Shown: positions 9,102 through 16,554 of the stretch, one piece after another
Position numbering within the stretch: the stretch's first letter is position 1
Layout: the number at the start of each line of letters is the position of its first letter
DNA from: Photobacterium sp. SKA34
GTDB lineage: Bacteria; Pseudomonadota; Gammaproteobacteria; Enterobacterales; Vibrionaceae
Assembly: GCF_000153325.1 (NCBI RefSeq)
Contig: NZ_CH724142.1
Span: forward strand, 659,089-723,088
Reading direction: 5' to 3'
Length of the DNA: 64,000 nucleotides
Translations under genes and position numbers: made by a program
Notes under the pieces: generated by a model
What the model was told of the DNA's origin: nothing
Database searches by the model: none
Seen by the model: only the letters and a program-made list of their open reading frames with translations

Positions 9102-10034
9102 CTACTTATATAAAGATGGTTTCCCCTCTGGGCGGTTTTTAAAGCGATGATGTAACCACATATATTGCGAAGGAGCCGCTAAAATAGAGCGCTCCACCGC
9201 TTTATTAATATAAGCCGCAGCGGCATCTGGATCCTTGTGCGGAAACGCTTCCAAAGGTGGGAATATTTTCAACGTATATTGACCGCTATCAGTATCACGG
9301 ATCATCGCAAAAGGTAATGGAACCGCATCAGTGTTATCTATCAATAAACTGGTACCTGTCGTTGTACACGCTTGCTCAACCGCAAATAAAGGTGCGAATG
9401 TGGAATTTCGACCACGACCATAATCATGATCAGGTGCATACCACAGCATTTCACCCTGCCTTAGATCCTGAAACATACCTTTTAAATCTTTACGATCACG
9501 CATATGTTTATTTGAACGGACACGCCCTTTAAATTGAAAGTAATCAAAGCAAGGATTGTTATTAGGACGATAGACACCGACACCTGGCGTATGTAAACCA
9601 AAAGCACGCGCACCTAATTCAAGGTTCAGTGAATGAACAGCAATCAAAAAGATCCCTTTTTCTTGTTCTTGCAGTTTATAAACATGTTCTAAACCTTCAA
9701 CTTTAACATGCCGCTCAACCCGTAAGTTAGGCCAAAACCATGCCATACTGGTTTCAAATAGCGCTAAGCCAGTGTTATCGATATTTTGTTTAATAAGCTT
9801 GTTAAGCTCATTAATGTCCATACCTGGAAAGCACAACTCTAAATTACGCTCAATCGTTTTGCGTCGGTCACGCATAAAATGCATCACTAGACGTCCAACA
9901 CCTTGTCCTAAACGAAATTGGATAAAATAAGGCAACCAACTAATTAAATACATCACTGTCATAGATATCAAAACAGGCCAATATCTAGGGTGTAAAAAAG
10001 ATGAAGTAAATGTTGGAGCTGTGAATTTTCTCAT
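9102..10034 (-). CDS. LpxL/LpxP-family lipid A secondary acyltransferase (copy 1)
   Basis: Inner-membrane acyltransferase that adds a secondary acyl chain to Kdo2-lipid IVA, giving lipid A its later acyl groups. There is an N-terminal membrane segment (about residues 18-40). The catalytic H-x4-E motif is seen as HSLNLELGAR. Other family blocks are TIERNLELCFPGM, GVYRPNNNPCFDYFQ, WYAPDHDYGRG, STFAPLFAVEQACTTTGTSLL and PSQYMWLHHRFKNRPEG. Length 310 is normal. A second gene of the same family follows in tandem (10262-11188), each with its own terminator. Whether this copy is the LpxL, LpxP or LpxM functional type cannot be decided from sequence alone. Confidence 0.88.
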   Translation of the reverse strand: MRKFTAPTFTSSFLHPRYWPVLISMTVMYLISWLPYFIQFRLGQGVGRLVMHFMRDRRKTIERNLELCFPGMDINELNKLIKQNIDNTGLALFETSMAWFWPNLRVERHVKVEGLEHVYKLQEQEKGIFLIAVHSLNLELGARAFGLHTPGVGVYRPNNNPCFDYFQFKGRVRSNKHMRDRKDLKGMFQDLRQGEMLWYAPDHDYGRGRNSTFAPLFAVEQACTTTGTSLLIDNTDAVPLPFAMIRDTDSGQYTLKIFPPLEAFPHKDPDAAAAYINKAVERSILAAPSQYMWLHHRFKNRPEGKPSLYK

Positions 10035-10210
10035 AGCGACGATAATCCCGTTACAATGTATGGCTGCTTAGTAAAGTGTAAATTTCTAATTATATTGATA
10101 GTATTTCTAAGCAGTTAGTAACAGTATTTTATGTTGAGTTATAGAATAGTTGCAAGTTCAAGCGTGATGATAGTCGCAAATAGACAGGTTACGTTAAGGT
10201 TTTGTAAAAT

Positions 10211-10234
10211 AAAAAGCCTGCAATATTTGCAGGC
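10211..10234 (-). terminator. Intrinsic terminator of acyltransferase copy 2
   Basis: Perfect 8-bp stem GCCTGCAA / TTGCAGGC around TAT (10216-10234), with TTTTT following on the minus strand. It separates the tandem acyltransferase genes transcriptionally. Confidence 0.88.
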
Positions 10235-10261
10235 TTCAAAGTATTAATCTGGTAGATAAGA

Positions 10262-11188
10262 TTATTTATACAAGCACTCTTGCCCTTCTGGACGGGTTTT
10301 AAAACGACGATGTAACCACATATATTGGCTAGGTGCCGCCATAATAGATTCTTCAACAATTTTATTAATGAAGGCAGCAGCTGCATCAGGATCTTTTTTC
10401 GGAAAACCTTCAACCGCTTTACGCAAGGTCAGTGTGTAATGCCCCTTATCATCTCGTACCATAGTAAAAGGTACGATTACGCAGTCAGTATTATCAACTA
10501 ACAAACTTGTACCAGTTGTTGTACACGCTTGCTCTACTGCAAATAATGGCGCAAATGTTGAACGACGACGACCATAATCATGATCCGGCGCATACCATAC
10601 TCGCTCACCCGTTTTTAATGCACGTAACATTGATTTTACGTCTTTACGATCAATCAAAGTACGGTTTGAACGTGAACGACCTAAATACTGAAAGTAATCA
10701 AAACAAGGGTTACTATTAGGACGGTAAACCCCCATACCTGACATTTTAATGCCAAATGCACGCGCACCCAGTTCAAGGTTCATTGAATGCACGGCAACCA
10801 TTAATGCGCCTTTACCTTCTTTCGCAAGTTGTTCCATTTGTTCAAGACCTACAATTGTCACATGGCGGTTCACGCGATCATCTGACCAAAACCATGCCAT
10901 CCCAGTTTCGAACAGTCCCATACCTGTATTATCAATATTTTCTGCGATTAAACGCTGTTTGTCTTCTTCTAACATCGAAGGAAAGCATAGCTCTAAATTA
11001 CGCTCAATTGTGCGGCGACGCTTTTTCATCAATTTGATCGCTAAGCGACCAATATTTTTACCCATTGTTAATTGCCATGAGTATGGGAGGCAACTCAGTA
11101 GATACATTACGCCAACAAGAATAAGCGTCCCCCAATAACGGGGATGAAGAAGAGATAGCGTAAATTTTGGAGTATTATTTTTTGTCAT
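10262..11188 (-). CDS. LpxL/LpxP-family lipid A secondary acyltransferase (copy 2)
   Basis: A 308-residue paralogue of the gene just downstream, with the same architecture: one N-terminal membrane segment, HSMNLELGAR as the H-x4-E active site, GVYRPNSNPCFDYFQ, WYAPDHDYGRR, STFAPLFAVEQACTTTGTSLL and PSQYMWLHRRFKTRPEG. The two proteins are clearly related along their whole length, pointing to tandem duplication followed by divergence. They may differ in acyl-chain choice or in temperature or stress regulation, as LpxL and LpxP do in E. coli; that is inference. The terminator between them and a 227-base gap suggest separate promoters. Confidence 0.88.
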   Translation of the reverse strand: MTKNNTPKFTLSLLHPRYWGTLILVGVMYLLSCLPYSWQLTMGKNIGRLAIKLMKKRRRTIERNLELCFPSMLEEDKQRLIAENIDNTGMGLFETGMAWFWSDDRVNRHVTIVGLEQMEQLAKEGKGALMVAVHSMNLELGARAFGIKMSGMGVYRPNSNPCFDYFQYLGRSRSNRTLIDRKDVKSMLRALKTGERVWYAPDHDYGRRRSTFAPLFAVEQACTTTGTSLLVDNTDCVIVPFTMVRDDKGHYTLTLRKAVEGFPKKDPDAAAAFINKIVEESIMAAPSQYMWLHRRFKTRPEGQECLYK

Positions 11189-11555
11189 ATTTATAGCCTT
11201 TCTGCCTCCTATCGTTCAAAAAAGACAATAGAACGCATAATCATTTAGACGTACATAATAAGCGGTTAATAGCTAATGAGGTAGTAAAATAATGTAAATA
11301 AATCATTTCCCCCTAATTCATTTGATATACATATAAATATTTACTATTTATAACACATAAATAGATTCATTATTTCAAGTTGGCATTATTTAAAATAAGT
11401 ATTAACTAATTAAAAAATAACTGTTTATTATTGAAATTTAGCTCATAATAAAAGATATAAGTTCATTTTGTTTAGAGTTCAAATTTTTACGTAAATAGAA
11501 CACAAGTTTATTGACTTATCCCCCAGAATAATTTTCATGCTAAGGGAATCTGTAT
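11189..11555. other. AT-rich gene-free region
   Basis: Separates the divergent acyltransferase copy 2 and the winged-helix gene and should hold both promoters. No hairpin, operator or coding signal stands out. I looked for a sigma-E promoter of the GAACTT type and found none. Confidence 0.5.
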
Positions 11556-11849
11556 ATGGAATTAAGCAAAACAAAATCGAGTTTTTATCGTCGCCTTTAT
11601 ATCGCTTATTTAATCGAAAATGGCATTGATAATGTCCCTAAAATTATTGCCTTTTCTGGTATGCCTCGCAGGACTGCGCAAGATACTATCAAGAGCTTGA
11701 TGGAACTTGATATTATTTGTCAATTTACCCAAACCAAGGGTGAGCGACATCAAACAGGCCATTACACCATTGAGCAATGGGGAGCGATTAATAGAGATTG
11801 GCTTTACCAGAATATTGAACAAATAAAAGTAGCACTAGATTATCCATAA
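11556..11849 (+). CDS. Small winged-helix DNA-binding protein, 97 aa
   Basis: Residues about 10-60 fit a winged helix-turn-helix: FYRRLYIAYLIENGIDNVPKI, then GMPRRTAQDTIKSLMELDI as the turn and recognition helix, and a short wing ending GHYTIEQWG. There is no effector domain. AAGGGA precedes the ATG at normal distance. It lies 80 bases upstream of the M50 protease gene in the same direction, so the two may be co-transcribed. I cannot name a characterised homologue; a transcriptional regulator is the likely role. Confidence 0.7.
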   Translation: MELSKTKSSFYRRLYIAYLIENGIDNVPKIIAFSGMPRRTAQDTIKSLMELDIICQFTQTKGERHQTGHYTIEQWGAINRDWLYQNIEQIKVALDYP

Positions 11850-11929
11850 CTCGTTACACATTTACGCTATGACATTGTTCTTTTTTCCGTATAATTTTTT
11901 TCATTCACCTTAGATAGACAGGTAACGCA

Positions 11930-13015
11930 TTGGAACTGCTTCAACTAGATGATTTTTTAGGTAAACCGCTTCGTTTAGAAGGCTCACTCGCAGGCTGGCA
12001 ACAGTTGTTTTGGGACAACACGCTAGTGTCACAAAAAGATGCTTCAATATCAGACAATAGTGATTTTCACCACCAATTTTCGCTTCAAAATGGCGATAAA
12101 ACTATCGAATGCCAGCTATCGGGTAACCTTTCATGGCAACCTTTTTTGGTAAGCTACCAAGCGCAAGTGAATAACCAAGTTATCGCGCAGGGTGAACGTA
12201 ACGAAAAAGACATAGAGCGCCAAACCCCGCATACACCGATTGTTGCTGAAAGAAAATTTAGTTTAATTGGTTTAGTTTCACTCGGTATGAAAGCCTTAAA
12301 AAGTGCTAAGCTGATCAAAGTCGTGTTAGCTTCAGCCAGTCTTGCTGCCTATTCTTGGCTGTTCTCATTTCAATTTGCTTTAGCGCTTATCGCTTGCCTA
12401 GTTTTTCATGAATACGGTCACGTGCGTGCAATGAAATATTTTGGTATGAAAACCAAAGGCATTTATCTTGTGCCTTTTCTTGGTGGTCTTGCTCTTAGTG
12501 ATGAAAAAATAAATACTCGCTGGCAAGATGTGTTTATCTCAATTATGGGGCCACTCTTTGGCTTGATCATGTCTTTGATCTGTATGGTTGCCTATTGGAT
12601 CACCGGCGAGATGTTCTTTGCAGGTTTAGCGGTATTTAATGCTTTACTTAATTTATTCAATCTACTGCCTATTTTACCGTTAGATGGTGGACATGTACTG
12701 AAAAGTATCAGCTTTTCTATGAACAGTAAGCTTGGCATTATTCTTTGTGCTGGTGCTGCTATTGGTGGTGTAATTCTCAGCTATAAATTAGGGTTAACCC
12801 TCTTTGGTTTTTTACTTATCATGGGCTGTATTGAAATCGTTTTTGAATGGAAACAGCGCCATCATAGTCATTTGCTTCCACTTGATCGCTATGGACAGAT
12901 TTTCTCTTTCATATGGTATGTCGGGCTTGTTTCCTCGCTAATGGCAATTATTTGGTACTTTGCAAGTATGGGTGACACCTTACTAAGCTTACCATTGCAG
13001 ATTTTAGGCACCTAG
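11930..13015 (+). CDS. M50-family (site-2-protease-like) membrane zinc metalloprotease
   Basis: A 361-residue protein. Residues 1-115 look cytoplasmic and soluble. They are followed by several membrane segments carrying the intramembrane metalloprotease motifs: HEYGH at 160-164 (zinc ligands and catalytic Glu) and NLLPILPLDGGHV near 245-257, with the third metal-ligand Asp. The first part has no similarity that I recognise and there is no PDZ domain, so this is not RseP. The start is TTG 11930, with AGGT seven bases upstream; no better in-frame ATG exists. Substrate and physiological role are unknown. Confidence 0.8.
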   Translation: MELLQLDDFLGKPLRLEGSLAGWQQLFWDNTLVSQKDASISDNSDFHHQFSLQNGDKTIECQLSGNLSWQPFLVSYQAQVNNQVIAQGERNEKDIERQTPHTPIVAERKFSLIGLVSLGMKALKSAKLIKVVLASASLAAYSWLFSFQFALALIACLVFHEYGHVRAMKYFGMKTKGIYLVPFLGGLALSDEKINTRWQDVFISIMGPLFGLIMSLICMVAYWITGEMFFAGLAVFNALLNLFNLLPILPLDGGHVLKSISFSMNSKLGIILCAGAAIGGVILSYKLGLTLFGFLLIMGCIEIVFEWKQRHHSHLLPLDRYGQIFSFIWYVGLVSSLMAIIWYFASMGDTLLSLPLQILGT

Positions 13016-13042
13016 TAGATTTTTCTAAACAACAGAGACAAA

Positions 13043-13066
13043 AAAGGGACGAATTATCGTCCCTTT
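13043..13066. terminator. Bidirectional intrinsic terminator
   Basis: Stem AAAGGGACGA / TCGTCCCTTT with loop ATTA, with A and T runs outside. It lies between the convergent M50 protease gene and yajD. Confidence 0.9.
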
Positions 13067-13087
13067 CTTATTGATACAATCAAGCTA

Positions 13088-13444
13088 TTACTTTTTGCCT
13101 TTATTCATCATGGCTTTTAAATCTGCAAATGGGTTGAACGTAGCAGCTTCATGCTCATTTTCGCCTGCACGGATCACACTAGTTTGACCATTATCCGCAT
13201 CGGTGTATTTCTCATGCTCATGATCGTGACAAAACAAACAAAGTAGTTCCCAGTTACTGCCATCTTCTGGGTTATTAGTATGATCATGATCTACGTGGTG
13301 AACGGTTAATTCACGAAGATTTGAATATACAAATTCACGAGAACAACGACCACATACCCACGGGTAAATTTTTAATGCTTTTTCACGGTAACCCGCTTCT
13401 TTACGTGCATAAGCGGCACTGGTGCCGTAGAAATCAGATGACAT
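13088..13444 (-). CDS. yajD: HNH nuclease-fold protein YajD
   Basis: The protein matches E. coli YajD nearly throughout: GYREKALKIYPWVCGRCSREFVYSNL, LTVHHVDHDHTNNPEDGSNWELLCLFCHDHEH and FNPFADLKAMMNKGKK. It has the HNH core (HHVDHDH...N...CHDHEH) with two CxxC zinc pairs (CGRC and CLFC). HNH domains are usually metal-dependent nucleases; the biological role of YajD is not established. Length 118 is normal. Confidence 0.95.
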   Translation of the reverse strand: MSSDFYGTSAAYARKEAGYREKALKIYPWVCGRCSREFVYSNLRELTVHHVDHDHTNNPEDGSNWELLCLFCHDHEHEKYTDADNGQTSVIRAGENEHEAATFNPFADLKAMMNKGKK

Positions 13445-13878
13445 ATCTTGACCTATTTTCTAACACAACAGCCTATAGACTTAAGAGCTATCATGCTTTA
13501 GTACTAATTTTGCTGTATTGAACCACCACCAAAGTGGTTATATCAAGCAATTATTTTAAGATTAATGACCTTGTTATCGGATTTTAAGCCATATCTATTT
13601 AATACAATCAGTTAGCTTGAAAACATTACCTTACATCCCCATTTCAACTACGTGTCAGATCATCGATGCATCAAATATACTAAATACACTAGTATTTAAC
13701 GTAATATATTGATTGCAAATTAGGCTAAGAGACCGTTTGTTCAGGCTTTTAAGCAAAAAAACACGCTCTAATAGGCATCTTTTGCATACGTCTATGTTAA
13801 TATTCGGCTAATTATTTGAAGCTGATTCACACTTAATATTTAACCGAATCGCCCTTTAACCGCTAAGAGTAAACAAAT
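13445..13878 (+). promoter_or_regulatory. Sigma-32 (heat-shock) promoter upstream of the DUF2760-Hsp70 operon
   Basis: The plus strand carries CTTGAAA (13616-13622), a 14-base spacer and CCCCAT (13637-13642) followed by TT. This matches the sigma-32 consensus CTTGAA-N13/14-CCCCATNT essentially perfectly. It points at the chaperone cluster starting at 13879 and implies a leader of about 230 bases. The rest of this gene-free region shows only a small inverted repeat, AACCAC/GTGGTT (13521-13526 with 13534-13539), and no coding signal. Confidence 0.8.
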
Positions 13879-14568
13879 ATGGCTTTTGATTTTTCTAAGA
13901 TGCACGTTGATTTGTCGGCTGTGCCAACTACTATCGACATGGGTCACGCATGGTTAGGTGCTCTAGTTCTAATTCTATTGGTTATGTACCTAACGAAAAA
14001 AGGTAAGCCAGTCGAAGTTGAAAAGATTATCGAAAAAGAAATCGAAGTAGAGAAAATCGTCGAAGTTGAAAAACCGGTTGAGACAATCGTTGAGAAGATT
14101 ATCGAAAAACCCGTCGAAAAAATTGTCGAAGTTGAAAAAGTTGTTGAAAAAATCGTTGAGGTTGAAGTTGAACCTAAGCTAAAAACATCGACGCCTGATG
14201 CTGCATTGCAACTTCTTTCTCTTCTTCAACAAGAAGCGCGCTTTATCGACTTCATGCAAGAAGATCTTAAAGGCTATGCTGACGCAGATATTGGTGCCGC
14301 AGCACGTGTTATTCACGAAGGCGGTCATAAAGTATTAAATGAATATTTCAGTTTTGCGCCAGTTCGCACTGAAGAAGAAGAGACACGTATTACCCTGCCA
14401 CAAGGCTTCAACGCATCTGAAGTTCGCCTAACCGGTAATGTGGTTGGTGAAGCACCATTTAACGGAACTTTGATCCACCGTGGCTGGAAAGTAACAGAAG
14501 TTAAATTGCCTAAATTGGCAGAAGGCCACGATGCACATATCATCGCAGCCGCTGAGGTAGAATTATAA
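13879..14568 (+). CDS. DUF2760-family membrane-anchored protein with VEK-repeat stalk
   Basis: A 229-residue protein in three parts. A single membrane segment lies at about 22-40 (HAWLGALVLILLVMYL). Next is a low-complexity stalk at about 44-98 built from VEK-I/V-V/I-E repeats, probably an extended rod or coiled coil. The C-terminal domain (about 105-229) matches DUF2760. The last base of its stop codon is the first base of the next ATG (TAATG), so translation is probably coupled to the Hsp70 gene that follows. DUF2760 proteins are typically found with these Hsp70 genes. I infer a membrane anchor or adaptor for the chaperones; direct evidence is lacking. Confidence 0.85.
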   Translation: MAFDFSKMHVDLSAVPTTIDMGHAWLGALVLILLVMYLTKKGKPVEVEKIIEKEIEVEKIVEVEKPVETIVEKIIEKPVEKIVEVEKVVEKIVEVEVEPKLKTSTPDAALQLLSLLQQEARFIDFMQEDLKGYADADIGAAARVIHEGGHKVLNEYFSFAPVRTEEEETRITLPQGFNASEVRLTGNVVGEAPFNGTLIHRGWKVTEVKLPKLAEGHDAHIIAAAEVEL

Positions 14569-16403
14569 TGCAAGACATACAACAACACCGTTACAGCGTT
14601 GGTATCGATTTAGGTACAACACACTGCGTACTTTCTTATGTTGATCTTCAGGATGAGAACGCTGATGTTACGGTTATGCCTATCCCACAATTAGCCAATC
14701 CGGGTAATGTGGAAGAAAAGAACCAGCTTCCGTCATTCATGTATCAAGCACATGAATCTGAACTAGCTGAAGGTGATACTGCACTTCCTTGGAATCCAAA
14801 ACCGAATGCGATTGTGGGTGCAATGGCACGTTCATTAGGCAGTAAGACACCTATCCGTCTTATCTCTAGCGCGAAAAGCTGGCTATGTCACGGTGGCGTA
14901 AACCGTCGCGATGCATTTTTGCCACTTAATAGCCCTGAAGAAGTGGTCAAAGTATCACCTCTTGAAGCCACACAACAATATCTCGCGCACATGGCTGATG
15001 CATGGAACTTCCAGCATCCTGAAACGCCTATTTTTGATCAAGACGTAACGATTACTGTACCTGCTTCGTTTGATCCAGCAGCACGTGATTTAACCGCAGA
15101 AGCGGCACGTAATGTTGGCTTTAAACACTTGACTTTACTTGAAGAACCACAAGCTGCAGTATATAGCTGGATTAAAAACAACGATGAAAGCTGGCGTGAT
15201 CAAGTGTCCATTGGTGATATCATCCTCGTGATCGATATCGGTGGCGGTACAACAGATTTATCGTTGGTGGCTGTAACTGAAGAAGAAGGCAACCTTACTC
15301 TTAATCGTGTTGCTGTTGGCGATCATATCCTGCTGGGTGGCGACAACATGGACTTAGCTCTGGCTTATCGTTTAAAAATGAAGCTAGCGCAAGAAGGCAA
15401 ACAGTTACAACCTTGGCAAGTATTGGCGATTACGCATGCATGTCGTGATGCTAAAGAAGCATTACTTAATGATGCTGAATTACAAGCAATGCCAATTGTT
15501 GTTCCTAGTCGTGGTTCTAAACTACTCGGCGGTACGCTTCAAACTGAACTGACCCAAGAAGAAGTACAACAGACACTTGTTGAAGGTTTCTTCCCACAAA
15601 CATCTGTTGAAGAGCACCCTGTTCAAGCAGCACGTGGCGCATTAACCCAAATGGGCTTACCTTACGCACAAGATGCTGCGGTATCTCGCCATGTAGCAAG
15701 TTTCCTTAGCCGCCAAAGTCAGGCTGTTGATGAGCTTTTTGATCAATTTGAGCAGATTCACAACGGCTTCATCCGCCCTACTGCTATTTTGTTTAACGGT
15801 GGTGTTTTAAAATCAAACTTATTATCTGATCGACTACTAGGTATCATTAATAGTTGGTTAACCACGGGTGACTCAGAGCCAGCCAAATTACTTCAAGGTT
15901 TAGATCTTGATTTAGCTGTTGCTAGCGGCGCGTCCTACTACGGCTCTGTTCGTCAAGGTAAAGGCGTTCGTATTCGTGGCGGTATCGCAAGTAGCTACTA
16001 TGTCGGTATTGAAAGTGCTATGCCTGCAATTCCAGGTATGGAACCACCACTTGAAGCGCTATGTGTCGCTCCATTTGGTATGGAAGAAGGCTCTCAAGCT
16101 AATGTACCAAGCCAAGAGTTTGGCTTAATCATTGGCCAACCAGTTCAGTTCAAGTTCTTCGGTTCGACAGTACGCCGTGATGATATTGCAGGTACTCACC
16201 TTGATTGGTGGCAACCTGAAGAGATGGAAGAATTACCATCTATTCAAATGACACTGCCTGTATCTGATGGTCGTACTGTAGGTGAAGTGGTTCCTGTTAA
16301 GTTGGCATCACGTGTAACAGAATTAGGGACACTTTGTCTTGAAGCGATTTCGACTGATAACGGTCAGAAATGGCAGGTAGAATTCGACGTTCGCGAAAGC
16401 TAA
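14568..16403 (+). CDS. Hsp70-family ATPase (short form, 611 aa)
   Basis: A DnaK-like protein. The phosphate-1 motif GIDLGTTH is at residues 12-19, phosphate-2 VIDIGGGTTDLS is near 220 and the adenosine motif LFNGGVLKS is near 407. The nucleotide-binding domain is expanded relative to DnaK (inserts after LPSFMYQ and around SLGSKTPIRLISSAKSWLCH). The C-terminal portion (about 460-611) has a short beta-rich region but no DnaK-like helical lid or EEVD tail. It is not DnaK, HscA or HscC. Its start overlaps the stop of the DUF2760 gene, and a second, longer Hsp70 gene follows. Likely a specialised stress chaperone. Confidence 0.9.
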   Translation: MQDIQQHRYSVGIDLGTTHCVLSYVDLQDENADVTVMPIPQLANPGNVEEKNQLPSFMYQAHESELAEGDTALPWNPKPNAIVGAMARSLGSKTPIRLISSAKSWLCHGGVNRRDAFLPLNSPEEVVKVSPLEATQQYLAHMADAWNFQHPETPIFDQDVTITVPASFDPAARDLTAEAARNVGFKHLTLLEEPQAAVYSWIKNNDESWRDQVSIGDIILVIDIGGGTTDLSLVAVTEEEGNLTLNRVAVGDHILLGGDNMDLALAYRLKMKLAQEGKQLQPWQVLAITHACRDAKEALLNDAELQAMPIVVPSRGSKLLGGTLQTELTQEEVQQTLVEGFFPQTSVEEHPVQAARGALTQMGLPYAQDAAVSRHVASFLSRQSQAVDELFDQFEQIHNGFIRPTAILFNGGVLKSNLLSDRLLGIINSWLTTGDSEPAKLLQGLDLDLAVASGASYYGSVRQGKGVRIRGGIASSYYVGIESAMPAIPGMEPPLEALCVAPFGMEEGSQANVPSQEFGLIIGQPVQFKFFGSTVRRDDIAGTHLDWWQPEEMEELPSIQMTLPVSDGRTVGEVVPVKLASRVTELGTLCLEAISTDNGQKWQVEFDVRES

Positions 16404-16412
16404 TATCGAACT

Positions 16413-16438
16413 AACGGCGCATCATTTGATGCGCCGTT
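16413..16438 (+). terminator. Strong hairpin between the two Hsp70 genes
   Basis: A perfect 12-bp stem (AACGGCGCATCA and complement) around TT. The T run after it is poor (TATCTATAT), so it may be a partial terminator or an mRNA-stabilising 3' structure that lowers expression of the second Hsp70 gene. Confidence 0.65.
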
Positions 16439-16554
16439 TATCTATATACATACTCGTGGGTTTATAGTTATAACAATACACAACCATCTACCTTCTGTAG
16501 GGCTTTCATTTATTCCCACTTGTCTATTTTCCTATTTTACTTTGTGGAGTCGTC

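Noticed and set aside
10507..11138. Several plus-strand frames inside the acyltransferase genes
   Set aside because: They are mirror frames of conserved LpxL-family coding sequence on the other strand.
16439..16554. Second sigma-32 promoter before the long Hsp70 gene
   Set aside because: No CTTGAA box is paired with CCCCAT in this gap.
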